Shown in pieces: positions 11,727-23,934 of a stretch of DNA of 64,000 nucleotides. Both the position numbers and the translations under genes were made by a program. The DNA comes from Gigaspora margarita (Eukaryota; Glomeromycota; Glomeromycetes; Diversisporales; Gigasporaceae). Numbering within the stretch: the stretch's first letter is position 1; the number at the start of each line of letters is the position of its first letter. The stretch lies in NCBI GenBank assembly GCA_009809945.1, contig WTPW01000447.1:194050-258049 (forward strand), in the 5' to 3' direction. The notes below the pieces were generated by a model. It did not search any database. It saw nothing but the letters and a program-made list of their open reading frames with translations, and was not told the origin of the DNA.

Positions 11727-14700
11727 AGGTCTCCAGATATCTCTCATATAGATCATATCATATATTCCCGAAAATAAGCTACCTTTTTTGGGCCAAAAAT
11801 TACACAAAAAATGTAGAGTAGTTTATTTTCAAATTGTTGAATTTTTTGAAAAATTAAAAAACATACTAATAAAAAGTTGTCCAAATGATATAAAATTTTT
11901 ATTATAAGTGTATTTTTATATTTTGAACAAGTTTACTTAATGGTCTATTGAGGTTTACTTAGTAAAATTTGAACTTTTATATGTAGCAACTGCCAATACA
12001 TTTTTTGAGATTTTTGAAAAAAATCAAAGAGGTGGTTTATTTTCGAAGTAGTTTATTTTCAGGAATATACAGTAACTGATCTGTATAAATTTAGAAGTTT
12101 TTGCAATACCTAAAATCAAGTAAATATGCTAAAAGTTGAATTATTACATATAAATTTTATATAGTACAAGAAGCCTATACTCTATATAGTTCAATTTTTA
12201 AATTACTATAATTTTTTGTACAAGAGGTTTTTTAAAAACTGACCAGTAACTTTGTAGAACAATTTTAGTTCTATAAATTTGGCAAATATTTTTTTGAAAA
12301 ATCTTTTCTATAAAAATTTGATATGTTTTAAATATAACATTGTTTTATATATAATTACTATATGTTTCAATTTTAATTAACTTTAAAGTATTATAACTTT
12401 TTATAAAGGCAACATTTTAAAAATCTGACTAGTAACTTTGTTCATTATAATGAGCTTTGCAAATTTGCCAAATAGCTTTTAAAAATATTGTCTCTATAAA
12501 AAGTTAATACATTTTAAAGTTATACTATTTTATTGTCTAGTATAGGCTTCTTGCACCATAGTAATTTGCTAACAACTAAATTATAACATCTAGATTTATT
12601 AAAAATATTTTTGTATTGTAAATATTTGCACATCACTTTACAATTCTTCTGGATTTAAAATTAACACATATTGTTTTAAAATTTATAATATATGTTAATC
12701 TTTACTAAGTTCAATATAATAATATTTGGTGATGATTTGTGAAAAATTCTATATTATCATAAAACTTTTACTAATTAAACTTGAAGCATATATCTTTAAC
12801 TTGTAGAATCTCAAATTTTATAAATATATATTAAAAACTTGTGAAGATATTAAAGTTTTTGTAAATTTGAATATCTATGTTTTTACAAGTTTTTCTCTAA
12901 ACTTTAAATACTTCCAGAAGGATTTTTTCAAAATGAAACCTTCAAAATGCTACTAAGTAAGTTAAAATATATAGTATTTAGCTATTTTCAGTTAAAATTT
13001 ATCAAAAACAAATTAATATTATTGAATATATTTAGATTTTTAATTTTATTTCCAGATTTAGGATTGTCTAAAATTTTCAATTTTGATAAAGATGAAAAAT
13101 CATAATACCTACTTTAATTTTCACAAGTTCAAATAAAACAAGTTACTGCATACTATTAAAAGTAATAGATAACCAAATAAAACTTTACTTTCTGAAATTT
13201 CAAGTTATTTGGTTTAATTTTTGTTTCAGAATAGCTTTTTTTATTTAAAAACATCAATATTTCTTTGTAAATTACTTTTTTATATATGTTTTGAAACATA
13301 TTTTGATTGTAGAACAATTTAAATAATAAAATATCAAAAGTTGTCTTATAAAACTATATTTTTTTGACTTATTCTACAACTTTTGTTGGTAACTCAAAGT
13401 TGATTGTCTTAATAAAGTTTCGTGTAAATTGTATTGTCAGCTTTTTTTAATTAGAAAATGTATTTCTTTGAAAATCACTTTTTATATATATTTTGAATCG
13501 TATTTTAGCTGTAATAAAAATTTTTATTAATAAAATAGTTAAAGCATCTTATAAAACTCATGTTTTTTTGGCTTATTCCACAATTTTTATTAGTAACTCA
13601 AAGTTTATTATATTAATAAAATTCTGTGTAAATCATGTTGTTGGAGTTTTTTTATTAGAAAATATATGTATTTTTTTGAAAATGTTTTGAAATATATTTT
13701 GATTGTAATAAAAAATTTCAAGTTTACTAAAATGCACTACTGGTGCTAGCAATACAATAGTTTTTTACCAATCATATTTTTTAAATATAGTGTAATGTAA
13801 AATCTTGAGTAATATAAATTTTTTGTTATTTTGCTATTTTTTTCAAAAATACCTTCTAACTCAAAATTTCAACTATAAACCCATCTTTTTTTTTTAAAAA
13901 AAAAATCAATTTTTGTTTTTTTTTTTGTTTATTTTTTTATATTGATTTTTATATTATACCACATACTGGTGTTGAACACCAGTGGTGCATTTTAGTAAAC
14001 TTGAAAATTTTATTAATAAAGTTTTCTGGCAATTATTTTCGAAAAATTTTACTAGGCTAACTAAAAAAAAATATAAAAAAACTTGAAGAGCATATCTTCA
14101 TCTATTAGAATCTTAAATTTCATGAAAAAATATCAAAAACTCATGAAAATATTAACATTTTTGTTAATTTAAATATCTATATTTTCACAAGTTTTTCTCT
14201 AAATTTCAAATGCTTTCAGAAGAACTTTCTCAAAATGAAACCTGCAAAAAGCTACTATATAAATTAAAAGATATTATATTCAGCCATTCTTATTTAAAAT
14301 TTTATCAAAAACGGATTAATATTAATGAAGATACTTAGATTTTTAATTTTATTTCCAGATTCAGAATTTTCTAAAATTTTCAATTTTGATAAAAATGGAA
14401 AAATCATAGTACTCACTTTGATTTTCACAAATTCAAATGAAACAAGTTACTGCATACTATTAAAAGTAATAGATAACCCAATAAAATTTTACTTTTTAAA
14501 ATTTTAAATTATTTGGTTTAATTTTCATTCCAAAATAGCTTTTTTTATTCGAAAACATTAATACTTCTTTGTAAATCACTTTTTTACATATATTTTGAAA
14601 TGTATTTTGGTTGTAGAGGCAAATTTTAATAATAAAATGTCAAAAGACATTTTATAAAACAATTGTTTTTGACTCATTCTACAACTTTTGTTAGTAAAAC

Positions 14701-14954
14701 AAAGTTGATTGACTTAATAAAATTTCATATAAATTGATTATTAGCTTTTTTATTTATTCTTTACAAAAAAGAGAAATAATTCGACAAAAAATAAATTATA
14801 ATAATATAAAAATCCAACCATTTTGCAAAACGAAAAATGGGACTATTGTCTAAATTGACTTTAATTTGCTAAAATTTTAATTTGGACCTTTAACCAAAAT
14901 TGGTCTAATTTGTTAATAAAAAATATAATCTATATTAGAGATGTCTGAGATCCT
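11727..14954. mobile_element. 3.2-kb hAT-like AGGACCCC-family element, exact 8-bp TSD
   Basis: The left end, AGGTCTCCAGATATCTCTCA, and the right end, GAGATGTCTGAGATCCT, are worn forms of the AGGACCCCGAACATCTCT end. AAACTTTA occurs on both sides (11719-11726, 14955-14962). Inside, about 12770-13480 and about 14090-14760 are direct repeats of one another and of the arms of the palindrome at 37795-39066. A TA-flanked MITE (11763-12067) is inserted near the left end. No reading frame of note, so it is non-autonomous. Confidence 0.75.
11763..12067. mobile_element. 305-bp MITE, TATTCCCGAAAATAAGC ends, TA duplication
   Basis: TATTCCCGAAAATAAGCTAC at the left and GTTTATTTTCAGGAATA at the right, with TA on both sides (11761-11762, 12068-12069). 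The host sequence (GATCATA...ACTGATCTG) continues across it as in the copy at 260-290. Relatives at 32903-33663, 58979-59290 and 59401-59880. Confidence 0.7.
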
Positions 14955-15052
14955 AAACTTTATATTCGACTTTAGTACTAGTAAGAAGTAATAAGTATTC
15001 TGCAATATAGTTGACTAATAGAATTAATTTTACAAATTAATATAGTTATCCC

Positions 15053-15699
15053 TTAGATTGTAGTAGGACACAGGCAAATTTGCCTGTGTTTTTATACTTT
15101 TTTTGCTCTGATTTACTTTTTTTAAATACCAAGATAATTAAATAAAACTTTGTACAATTATATTTAAAAATAAGGATTACTTTTTTGCAAAATTAGTTTT
15201 TATATTGTAAGAAAAAAATTTTAAGTTATATATAAGCTAAAAATAGATATCTTTAAAAAAAAAATTTTTTAAAAAATTTTATTACAATTTCTCTGTAATC
15301 TTATTTAGTTTTAGTTTTAAAGCTATAGTTCTTAAGACAATATTGTAGTTTATATAAAGGATGATAACTTTTATTATTGCAACTTTAATGATTTATTTGT
15401 AAAAATCAAGACTTGTATTAGGAGTAAAAGCTTTTTTTATAGACAGGAACATATAAAATTTAAGAAAATCTAAAGAAAAATTTTAATAGTAAAAATGCTA
15501 ATACAAGAACTTTAAACTTTGATTATACTAAAGTTTTCTAATAATTTTAAAAAATTTTTATAACAAAGTTACTAAAACAAAATTCAAANAATATTTTTTA
15601 CTTAGAAAAGGTATAGCTAAAATCAATATTTAAAATTTTATTAAAATTTTATTAAAATTTTTAAAATATGCAGGCAAATTTGCCTGTGTTACAATCTAA
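15053..15699. mobile_element. 647-bp element with an 18-bp palindrome at each end
   Basis: Ends TTAGATTGTAGTAGG and ACAATCTAA are inverted. Just inside each lies ACAGGCAAATTTGCCTGT (left, 15070-15087) or its core CAGGCAAATTTGCCTG (right, 15671-15686), a self-complementary word. No clear target duplication and no coding sequence. Confidence 0.6.
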
Positions 15700-16199
15700 G
15701 AGATAGCATTGCCATATTTTTTGCTATAATTGCTATGAGCTATAAAGTCTTAAAGCCATAATGGTCTAAAACCATAATGCTATAATATCAAAATACAGAA
15801 ATACTATCTAATACTACTTGTTAAAATGCTGTACTATATTATGTTTTTTTTTAAATAATATACTATTAAATTTTTTTTTGAATTTAATTCTGTCAACTTT
15901 ATTGATTTAGTATATATAATAACTATAAACAAAGGGTTAATAAATCTAGATTTTATTTTGACTTAAATGTTATAATTTATTTTTTTTGACCAATTAGAGC
16001 AATTTATAAATCATTGTTTGTGAACATCTTTAGCATGCTAATTGATTAAAAATGATATTATTATCAACAAAATTTATAGTTTATATAAGATATTATATAT
16101 TATATACATACTTATATGTTTTAAAATTTATAATAACTATTGTATTCTAACAAATAACAACTTATTTATTAGTTTCTGGTTTGGAGTAACTGGATATTA

Positions 16200-16344
16200 G
16201 GGTAGAGACATTTATCAAGTGATTTTTACTTCTTAAGACCCTCCTTCTATCTGATAAATATTAACTAATGAAAATTTAAATTTCTAATAGTACCTGATTT
16301 TTTTTAGTCTTCTCTAAAAAATCATCTGATAAATGTCTTTACCC
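16200..16344. mobile_element. 145-bp Harbinger-like MITE, TTA duplication
   Basis: GGGTAGAGACATTTATCA at the left and TGATAAATGTCTTTACCC at the right, with TTA at 16197-16199 and 16345-16347. The ends differ from the GGGCC family, but size, GGG start and TTA target agree with PIF/Harbinger. Confidence 0.7.
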
Positions 16345-16460
16345 TTATATAGTTATTTAATATAATATTATAACTGATAATATTATACTATAATTACAAT
16401 ATTATATTCTTATAATATTGTGTTATTGCATCATGGCATTACAGAATTGTAATATTAAAT

Positions 16461-17098
16461 AGGGAATATAATTTTGTCGCACCTGCGACATGTCGCACCC
16501 CTGATTTGACCAATCAAATCGCTCAATTTTGTAGGCAAAAAAAAAATTTTTTAAAAATTAAAGTTTTTATTTAATAAAGTATAAAATATATATATATAGC
16601 ACATTATATAATGTAAAATTTTATTCTAAACAACTTTTTCTAAGTTACAAAGATAGATTATCTTAGTAAAAAAAGATGTTTTATAAGAAAAAACAAAAAT
16701 TTCAAAAGTTAGCACATATAAAACTTTTTTTTACTAAACTAATCTACCTTTTTGACTTAGAAAAAGTTGTTTAGCGTAAAATTTTACATACCATACTTAA
16801 ACATAAATATAGATTAAATTAGTAAAAAAAAGTTCTATATGTGCTAATGTTGGAATTTTTTGTTTTTTCCTATAAAACATCGTTTTTTATTAAGATAATC
16901 TATCCTTGTAACTTAGAAAAAGTTGTTCAGAATAAAATTTTACACTATATATCTAGTTATCGCTTATTTATTCTTATATTTTACTAGTAGAATTTTTAGT
17001 TTTTTAAAAAAAAATTTTTTTGTCTACAAAATCAGGCGATTTGATTGGTCGAATCATGGGGTGCGACATGTCGCAGGTGCGACAAATTTCTATTCCCT
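16461..17098. mobile_element. 638-bp long-hairpin element with GTCGCA ends
   Basis: AGGGAATATAATTTTGTCGC and GCGACAAATTTCTATTCCCT are the ends; ATTAAAT flanks both sides (16454-16460, 17099-17105). Each end carries GTCGCACCTGCGACATGTCG, which contains the 14-base palindrome TGCGACATGTCGCA. The inverted arms extend for about 300 bp, so the single strand would fold end to end. A 7-8-bp duplication fits hAT or P-like elements. No coding sequence. Confidence 0.7.
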
Positions 17099-17429
17099 AT
17101 TAAATAATATACCATAATTTTATTAAAAATTTATTTGGTTTAGCCTATTGAATTATAGGCCTAATAAATGCAGACAGGTCCAGATTGGACCTGTAATTCA
17201 ATAGGCTAGAATTGGATTAGACATATGGTCAATAGGCAGGTTCAGATGGGATCTATAATTTAATAGACCAGGCTGGGCAGAACTTATTATTCAATGGACT
17301 GGGCCTGAGCTGTGCTTATAATTCAACAGATTAGATCTGGATTTAGTGATATTTGGCCCTGCTTAGCCTATTCTAAATTCTAATTATAACTTTATAAACT
17401 CAATCTTATGCACTCACTAAACTCAATAT

Positions 17430-18915
17430 ATAAAAAAAAACAATGCTAATACACATTTTAGCGAAGTAAAAGATCTAAAATATTTGCTTGTTAATAATTT
17501 ATACCTAGCAAAGCCCAAAAACTAAAAAAAAAGAAAAAGAGAAATGAGTTAGTAAGCAAAAAAAGAAAGACAACATAAAAGCACTGCTCTAATACTAATT
17601 CATAGCTAGCAAAGCTCCAAAAATCTAAAAAAAGAAAAAGAGAGATGAGTTAATAAGCAAAATAACTAAAAAAAAAAAACAAAAAAAATTTGAATGTTTT
17701 ATCTAAAAGCACTGTTCTGGTGCTAATTTACATCCAATAAAGCCTAAAACCTGAAGAAAAATAATATTGAAATTAGTAAACAAGAAATCTAAAAAAAAAA
17801 AACCAACAAAAGAAAACAAATATCTTATCTGAAAGTACTATCCATTGCTAATTCACATATACAAAGTCCAAAGAGAAGAAATAAAAGCTAGTAAAACAAG
17901 ACAAAAATAAGAACAAGATAACCAAAAGCAAAAAAAAAAAAAAAGTACTATAACTAAAAAGCCATTTAGGGCCATGTCATTAATTACCTAATTATTTTTT
18001 ATTAGAGGCCTACCCCTTCTCCCCTTTTCTTTAATATAAATTTGGTCAGGTTCCTATATATGATTTTAACATTTTTTACTTCTTTTCCCATCTAAAAAAT
18101 CATCTGATTTTTGTCACTCCCCTTACTGTTTGCTTAGTGCTAATTCATATTCCCCCTAAAAAATCACCTGATTTTTGTCACTTCCCTTACTGTTTGCTTA
18201 GTGCTAATTCATATTTGACAAAGTTTAAAGAAAAAGAAAGAGTTAATAAAACAAGATAAACTATAAAAAAAAAACAAGATAACTAAAAGCAAAAAAGAAA
18301 AATAACATACTAAAAAGCTGCTTAATGCTCCTTTAGTACTGATTTATATTTAATGAAATCTAAAAAAGAAAAAAAAATTAGTAAAACAAGACAAAAAAAA
18401 AGAACAAAAAAAAAAAAAAAAAAAAAGACAACCAAAAAAAAAAATATATCTGAAGTGCTATCTGGTACTAATTTATAAGAGAAAGAAAAAAGTTAGTAAA
18501 GATACAAAAAAAAAAAAAAATATATACTTGAAGTGCTGCTTATACATTTGCTTAGTGCAGAATTACTTTAGAGATGACTAAAACCTTTAAAAAAAGCAGA
18601 GTTAATAGACAAGACAAAAAAAAAAAGATCAAAGAAAAAACCAAATATCTTATTAAAAAGTACTGCATCATGTTTGCCCATGCTAATTACTTTTGATGAA
18701 GTCTAAAAATCTAAAGAAACAAAAATAAAGTTAGTAAGAAAGTTAATAAACAAGTAAAAAAAAAACCAAAAAAAAAAACCAAATATCTTACTAGAAAGTA
18801 TAGTCTCAAGTTTGTCTTGTGCTAATTACAATAAAGCCTAAAAACCTAAGAAGAGTGAAGTTAGAAAAAGACAAAAAAAAAATATCTTATCTAAAATATC
18901 ATGAAATCTATATAC
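17430..18915. repeat. Diverged purine-rich minisatellite, period roughly 110 bp
   Basis: Units repeat the order AAAGCACTG, GCTAATTCA, AAAGCCTAAAA, then an AAAGAAAAAGA tract, GAGTTAGTAA and CAAGACAAAAA. About a dozen degenerate units are visible. A Harbinger-like MITE lies in one unit, and a segment of about 65 bp around 18120-18190 is duplicated together with part of that MITE. Confidence 0.6.
17969..18122 (+). mobile_element. 154-bp PIF/Harbinger-like MITE, TTA duplication
   Basis: GGGCCATGTCATTAATTACC to CTGATTTTTGTCACTCCCC, with TTA at 17966-17968 and 18123-18125. A second partial right end (AAAATCACCTGATTTTTGTC) at 18155-18180 is a local duplication rather than a second insertion. Confidence 0.75.
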
Positions 18916-20092
18916 AAAACCACATGCAAGATTATATACAAGATCACAAAAAGATTCTTTTATAAGAATACTGGCAAAACACGCAAAACTACTCCACAAG
19001 AACCTCTTGCAAAAACATTAAAAAATACAAAGACACCAAATCTGTGAAAAAATCTAATAGTAATATCAATAATAGTACCAACTGCGACACCAACAACAAT
19101 ACCAACTACAACACTTACAACAACACCAATGATAACAAAAAGCAACAAGCTAATAAATAAATAAAAAATTAGTAAGCAAAGAAAGCAAAGGTGAAAAAAA
19201 ACAAATTAATAAAAAAAGATAATTATTGTGTTAAAAAAATCTATTCCAGATTTGGTTTTGGTAATACATAGTGATACAAGGTGAGATTGTTTGAACTTGC
19301 ATTGGCAAATAGATCAATACATGAATTTTAGTTATGTGACTTTCTTGTTATTTGATTGGCTAAAGAGCCCAAAGATATATAAGTTATATATTGTTGACCA
19401 GAGATGCATAGAATTTTCTATTCAAATATATATGTACTATATTTTTTATAATATAAATTTAATAATTTGCTACTAATAAATAAAGTTATATTGCAATATT
19501 TATTACCGTTAAAACCTTTGCCACTAATAAAAAAAATTTTAATTTGTTATATAAATTTTATAAAAATTTTGCTACTAATAAATAAAAATTTTAATATTGT
19601 TATTAAAATTTTGGCATAAATAATATAAATTTATTAAAATTTAATATTAAGTATAAAGTTGTAGAACTAATTTTATAACCAAAAGATGAACTGACTGGAC
19701 CAAAAAATATTATAAAATCAGTCTTATAGAGATCAGAACAGACTGGGCTAGATTGATCCATCCCTAGCACCAAGATCAATTTTAAATACTAGTCTTTTAA
19801 AATTTTGCTTTTTTAATACCTATAGATTTCTCACAAAAATATTAATCAATAAGTTTACTGCTAGTTTACTCCTAATATAACTTCACTTTAATCTTATTCT
19901 AACTCTAATAGGTTTCATTAAACAAAAATCATAAGGAGTAAAATTTTTTGTAAGAGACTACACAGCTCTTTTTTTTTACATATTCAGAATTAATATTAGG
20001 TTAATCTGAGATAATTAAAATTTGAACTATCTGATTGACTGTTTCCTTTTTAGGAGTTTGGATTACCAGCACAAATAAGTAAAGCCCCAACA
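18916..20092. other. No gene seen; AT-rich spacer and MITE remnants
   Basis: 19000-19160 is Asn-codon-like ACAACACCAA sequence without splice or start context. A GATCCATCCCTAGCA word at 19757-19771 looks like a lone hAT-type end. 20020-20085 (GATTACCAGCACAAATAAGT) is the right end of the TTTACTTATTTGTGC family (see 33839-34145). Confidence 0.4.
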
Positions 20093-20526
20093 TAGTAATG
20101 GCAAAAAACATGTTTTTTATTTTTTTTTTGTGGTTTAAACCATGTTTTAAAACATGTTTTAAACCATTTATGTTTTTTATTAAATAATAGATATAGTTAA
20201 ACCTTTCTAAGTGGATGCATTAAGGACTGCATTTTAGCAACAAACTTTTAGAAAATAATAAAAAAAAGTATATTTATAAGATCATGAATATTTTTGGGCC
20301 AGAATTTGAGTATATATTTGGAGAAAGTATGCACTTATATTTTAGAGAGATCTAATTGTAGTTATTAATTATGCTGTATATATCATGTGATCAAAATTCT
20401 ATATTATGATTGGTTCATAAATAAATATTGTTTTTTATTTTTTATTTTTTTTATTTAAAAATCCAAATGCTTTAAAACATTTAAAACATGTTTTAAAACA
20501 CCTTGTTTTAAAACATTCCATCTCTA
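20093..20526. mobile_element. 434-bp hAT-type MITE
   Basis: TAGTAATGGCAAAAAACATG and ACATTCCATCTCTA are inverted ends of the TAGGGATGG hAT type. Flanks CCCCAACA (20085-20092) and CCCCAAAG (20527-20534) agree at 6 of 8. The interior is rich in AAACATGTTTTAAAACATG palindromes, like the remnants inside the element at 23733. No coding sequence. Confidence 0.65.
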
Positions 20527-20964
20527 CCCCAAAGCCAACCCTAGCTCGTTCAGCTGGCTTAAATCGATATCATTTTCTAATTTTGGGATCCAGCCGAAAA
20601 TTTCATATCTCCGAATGACAGTAAATAAAAGCACAAACTTAAGTAAATCTTTTAAACATATATATTTGGAAATGCTATAATCCCATTCAGTTGTATATAT
20701 AAAACAATGATAGCTACAGTAATTTAAACCTAAGCAATGATGAATTAGTAATGGTGATATGAACATGATCAATCTGTATAATTTAAGATGCGTTATGTTT
20801 TAATCTCGAGTTATTTTTAACAAAATAATTATCGAGTTTAACCAATTATCATTTTATTTGCATTTTTACTATAAACATTTTTTTGCTACTTCATTTAAGT
20901 TAGATAATTTCAGTAGAGTTTTATCTGATTATTCGGCTCTATTCATTGATTGATTTTTATAATA

Positions 20965-21168
20965 CCATACAGCGTGGACTGTAGTCCCGGATACGATACA
21001 TTCTACGGGCAAAATACAAGTTAGTACCCGGGTACTACACTTGGCGATTTTTCCTATGAAATAATTTTTTACATAGGATATATCCTCCGGGTATTTTACC
21101 TTTTACAATATAAATTTTTTGGGAAGGGTACTTTGATATGGGAGGGCGCCATGGTCCGTGCTGTACGG
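20965..21168. mobile_element. 204-bp MITE with TA duplication, downstream of the prenyltransferase gene
   Basis: Ends CCATACAGCGTGGACTG and GGTCCGTGCTGTACGG are inverted, with TA at 20963-20964 and 21169-21170. GC content is higher than in the desert elements, with CCCGGGTACTACAC-like words inside. It lies about 110 bp beyond the stop codon of the UbiA gene. Confidence 0.65.
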
Positions 21169-21278
21169 TAGTAAGTATACAAGCCGGATCGAGCCGATAA
21201 CATCCTTAAATTTAAATCACCAATCGTGTCCCCAATGTAATACTGTACGTACACGATCGAGGACGCAATACACAGATA

Positions 21279-22480
21279 TCAACATTTAACCACCCCATTA
21301 ATGCACATTCCATAGTAAAAACAAACCACTACATAAAGTCCACCATAACATATATTGTAGGTAAATTGGTCCTGCTTTGGGCATCGATAAGTAAATAACC
21401 TAATGCATATATATGCGTTTATGACCATGATAACTTTTTCTATAAAGATAAACTCTGCTTTCATAGAAATAATGTTCTTAAATAGTGACAATTGGAGATT
21501 CGCACTGCTGCCTATGAGAACTACTGAGAGGAATAACAAAGGAGCGGTCAGCAACCTGCAGATAACATCACCGATAAGAAGAGGAAGCGTTTTGCGATTG
21601 ACAAGCGTATCACCATCTTGATCACCAAGGTCTTGAATATGAATGGTAGTAAGAAATAAGAAAAAAATAGATAGATTAAACATAGATGGTTCATTATCCC
21701 ACCACTCATTTATGTTTAATTCAGTACCAACAACGAGATGATAGGTAGTGGCAAGTTGAATCCATGAACCGAAAGCTGTATATAAATTTTTTGATAAAGC
21801 ATTTGCGTGGATGTCGAATTTCATGTATAAAGTAACCCATCCCAACCAAAGAAGAGCACCAAACAACGAGGCAAAACCACCAACGAAATATCCTACGATA
21901 GGGTGGATGATACTTATTATAATTGTGCGGCACCTAGCACCTTCTACTGTGATGAGACCAGAGGGAATAGGGCGGTGAGGTTTATTGATTAAGTCTTCTT
22001 CTTTATTATTTAGTTGATTATGCCTGTGTGATTAAAAGTGCAATTTGAATATAATTCACGTTCTGCTAATTATTAAATTGTATTTAATAGATGTGTAAAT
22101 ACCAATTGGCAACCATAACAAATGTTGTAAAATATAGAACGATCTTTAATAATCTTGGAAATCCGAAATGTTTCATAGTCTCAATGGTTGAAAAATCATC
22201 GATAGGAGTTGCGATTGAACTAAAGAGACGTACATAAAATGCACCTGAAATATAGAACAAAATAATTTTAGACACCTAAAGTTTTTTAAGCAAGCATCCT
22301 TACACCTTTCTTTCTCTTACCGATTAACATAAATGATGTGGGTATTATAGTCGTTGTCCAGTCAGAGATGGACACTCGATATATTAATAAAGCTTCATTA
22401 AGTATAGCTTTCTTGATATCGGTAAACAATTGCGAAATTTTAAAAAAATATTTAGATCTGATTTTATTGATTTTATGCAT
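21279..22480 (-). CDS. UbiA-family prenyltransferase, three exons
   Basis: Integral-membrane enzyme of the UbiA superfamily, which moves an isoprenoid chain from an allylic diphosphate to an acceptor. Exons run 22480-22321, 22244-22103 and 22023-21279 (introns of 76 and 79 nt, GTAAG...TTTCAG and GTATTT...CACAG), and join to an uninterrupted 348-residue frame, a normal length for the family. The ATG at 22480 is the first in frame with the conserved ISDWTTTIIPTSF start of the core. Residues 103-123 read NQLNNKEEDLINKP, then HRPIPSGL, the fungal form of the first Asp-rich loop. Residues 232-248 read DLGDQDGD, then TLVNRKTLP, the second diphosphate-Mg loop. Hydrophobic segments fill the rest. These fungal UbiA proteins often act in terpenoid or meroterpenoid routes, but the acceptor cannot be told from sequence. 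No biosynthetic partner is adjacent. The gene looks intact. Confidence 0.9.
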
Positions 22481-22525
22481 GTTGAAATGTTTTTGTTTAA
22501 TTGATTTATTTGAAGAATTTTCTCT

Positions 22526-22541
22526 CTTTTTATATAAAATT
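22526..22541 (-). promoter_or_regulatory. TATA-like box upstream of the UbiA gene
   Basis: Minus strand reads TTTTATATAAAAAG about 50-60 bp ahead of the ATG at 22480. The position is plausible for a core promoter, but AT-rich sequence makes chance matches common. Confidence 0.3.
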
Positions 22542-22599
22542 CTTTATTCATGTAACCAATTTTAATTCATCATTTCTCTATGATTGCATTAAACACTAG

Positions 22600-22915
22600 C
22601 TCCGATTTACTTATTTGCACGAGTAACACAAATCAAAAAAAGAAATTCGAATTTTGTAAATAAAATAATAGATCGACAATAAAATTTCGTTCTTGTCATT
22701 TTTAATTAATTGTCGCTCCAAAGTCGGGTTCTCGTAATAGTCAAAATCTGTTCTCTGATTGGCTATTTCCTTTTTAAAAGTTTGTATTACACGCGCAAAT
22801 AAGTGTACGTATGCGCATTAACTAACCCCTTCTCTAAATTTTATTACTCGCGCAAATAAGTGTATGTATGCGCATTAACCCCTTCTTTAGATTATTAGTT
22901 CCGCCATATTTCCTT
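22600..22915. repeat. TTTACTTATTTG-family MITE copy and a local 55-bp duplication
   Basis: GATTTACTTATTTGCACGAG near 22606 and GTATTACACGCGCAAATAAG near 22784 are inverted ends of the family seen at 33839-34145. Immediately after, GCGCAAATAAGTGTACGTAT and GCGCATTAAC are duplicated (22793-22820 and 22853-22880). This copy is richer in GC (CGCG rather than TAGT) than those in the deserts. Confidence 0.55.
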
Positions 22916-23149
22916 TTTGACTAAAGCGAAAACATTTTCATCAAAAAATTTTACATTATCGATCTATCTTGAGCAGTGTTGCAACGTTGTGTTGCATTGC
23001 GCGCTCAGACCTATCTGCGCATGCTTCCTAAAATCTTTTATCGTATTTATAAGATACTATAAATTAAATCGACTTGCTATTAAGGTTGTGTGCTGTAATA
23101 GGTTTAGTCAAGTTGTAAAGTTGCAACTTTTTACCTTAAAGTTGTAATG

Positions 23150-23265
23150 TTTTGCCGTAAGAGGTGTAACGGTTGTAATGGGTGTAATGGCTGTAATAGA
23201 TACAATAGTTGTAATGGTTGTAATGGGTGTAATGACCATAATGGTCATAATGGTTAATAAATAAT
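23150..23265. repeat. Short minisatellite, 9-base step
   Basis: Repeats of TGTAATGG plus one or two variable bases (GGTTGTAATGGGTGTAATGG), about a dozen steps with substitutions, ending in CATAATGGTCATAATGG. Confidence 0.7.
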
Positions 23266-23934
23266 TGTTCGACACTAAATTAGGAACATTAGGAATAGAA
23301 GCGCAAAACTGACAAAAATATTTCAGTGATTCTGTGTAATTTAATAAAATATCTTATTTACAAGTATAAATTTTGGATCTCGTTATTCACCGAAGAAATC
23401 ATATATTTGGTCAAAAATATATCAACAATTTTAGAGTTGTAGTGATGCAGGTAATGTCTAATTAATAATTATTAGGGTAGCTACGCAGCACTTGATGCTG
23501 CGCAAGACCAGTATAATCCCCGCATGATGAAAAATTCTGTTACAAACTTATCAACACATAATACGTGGTGTTAAGGTAGAGTTAATTTGCATTGAAATTA
23601 TTGTATTGTAAAAAATTTTGTTATAAAACTTTGCTTTTCTAGTAATATAACAGCATGTTGGTTTTTATTAGAATTATCACGATTTCTATCATGAGTTATT
23701 ATAAAAATTCTGTTACAGAACTTATTCGCTATTAGGGATGGCAAATGATTTAAAACGTGATCATAAAAAAAAACATGATTGGTTTTAAAACAGTTTTTAA
23801 TACAGTAATATATTTAAAATATTATGACGTAATTATTGTTTTATAAAATTATGATGCAATTTAATATAAAGTATTTATTATCATTACCGTTACGATTACC
23901 AGTATTAAAAAAAATTAATCATTCATTATCCATT

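Larger units (their letters stand above)
11499..17384. mobile_element. 5.9-kb shell element with GGGCC-rich ends
   Basis: Left end AGGGTTCAGAATAGGCTGGG and right end GCTTAGCCTATTCTAAATTC are inverted relatives, each followed inward by repeated GGCC/GGGCC words (left 11510-11710, right 17130-17360). Flanks TCATAACT and TTATAACT match at 7 of 8, but the ends are offset by two bases, so the duplication is tentative. Four younger elements sit inside (11727, 15053, 16200, 16461). No transposase frame is left. Confidence 0.45.

Noticed and set aside
18960-19148. Val/Gly-rich minus-strand frame
   Set aside because: It is the reverse of an ACAACACCAA simple-sequence stretch; no flanking gene structure.
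20524-20772. 82-codon minus-strand frame next to the UbiA gene
   Set aside because: No recognisable motif, and its 3' end coincides with the edge of the hAT MITE at 20093-20526. It could be a relic exon, but nothing supports this.
23484-23502. CGCAGCACTTGATGCTGCG hairpin, considered as a tRNA arm or small RNA
   Set aside because: No surrounding cloverleaf or pol III boxes; a lone 7-bp stem is not enough.
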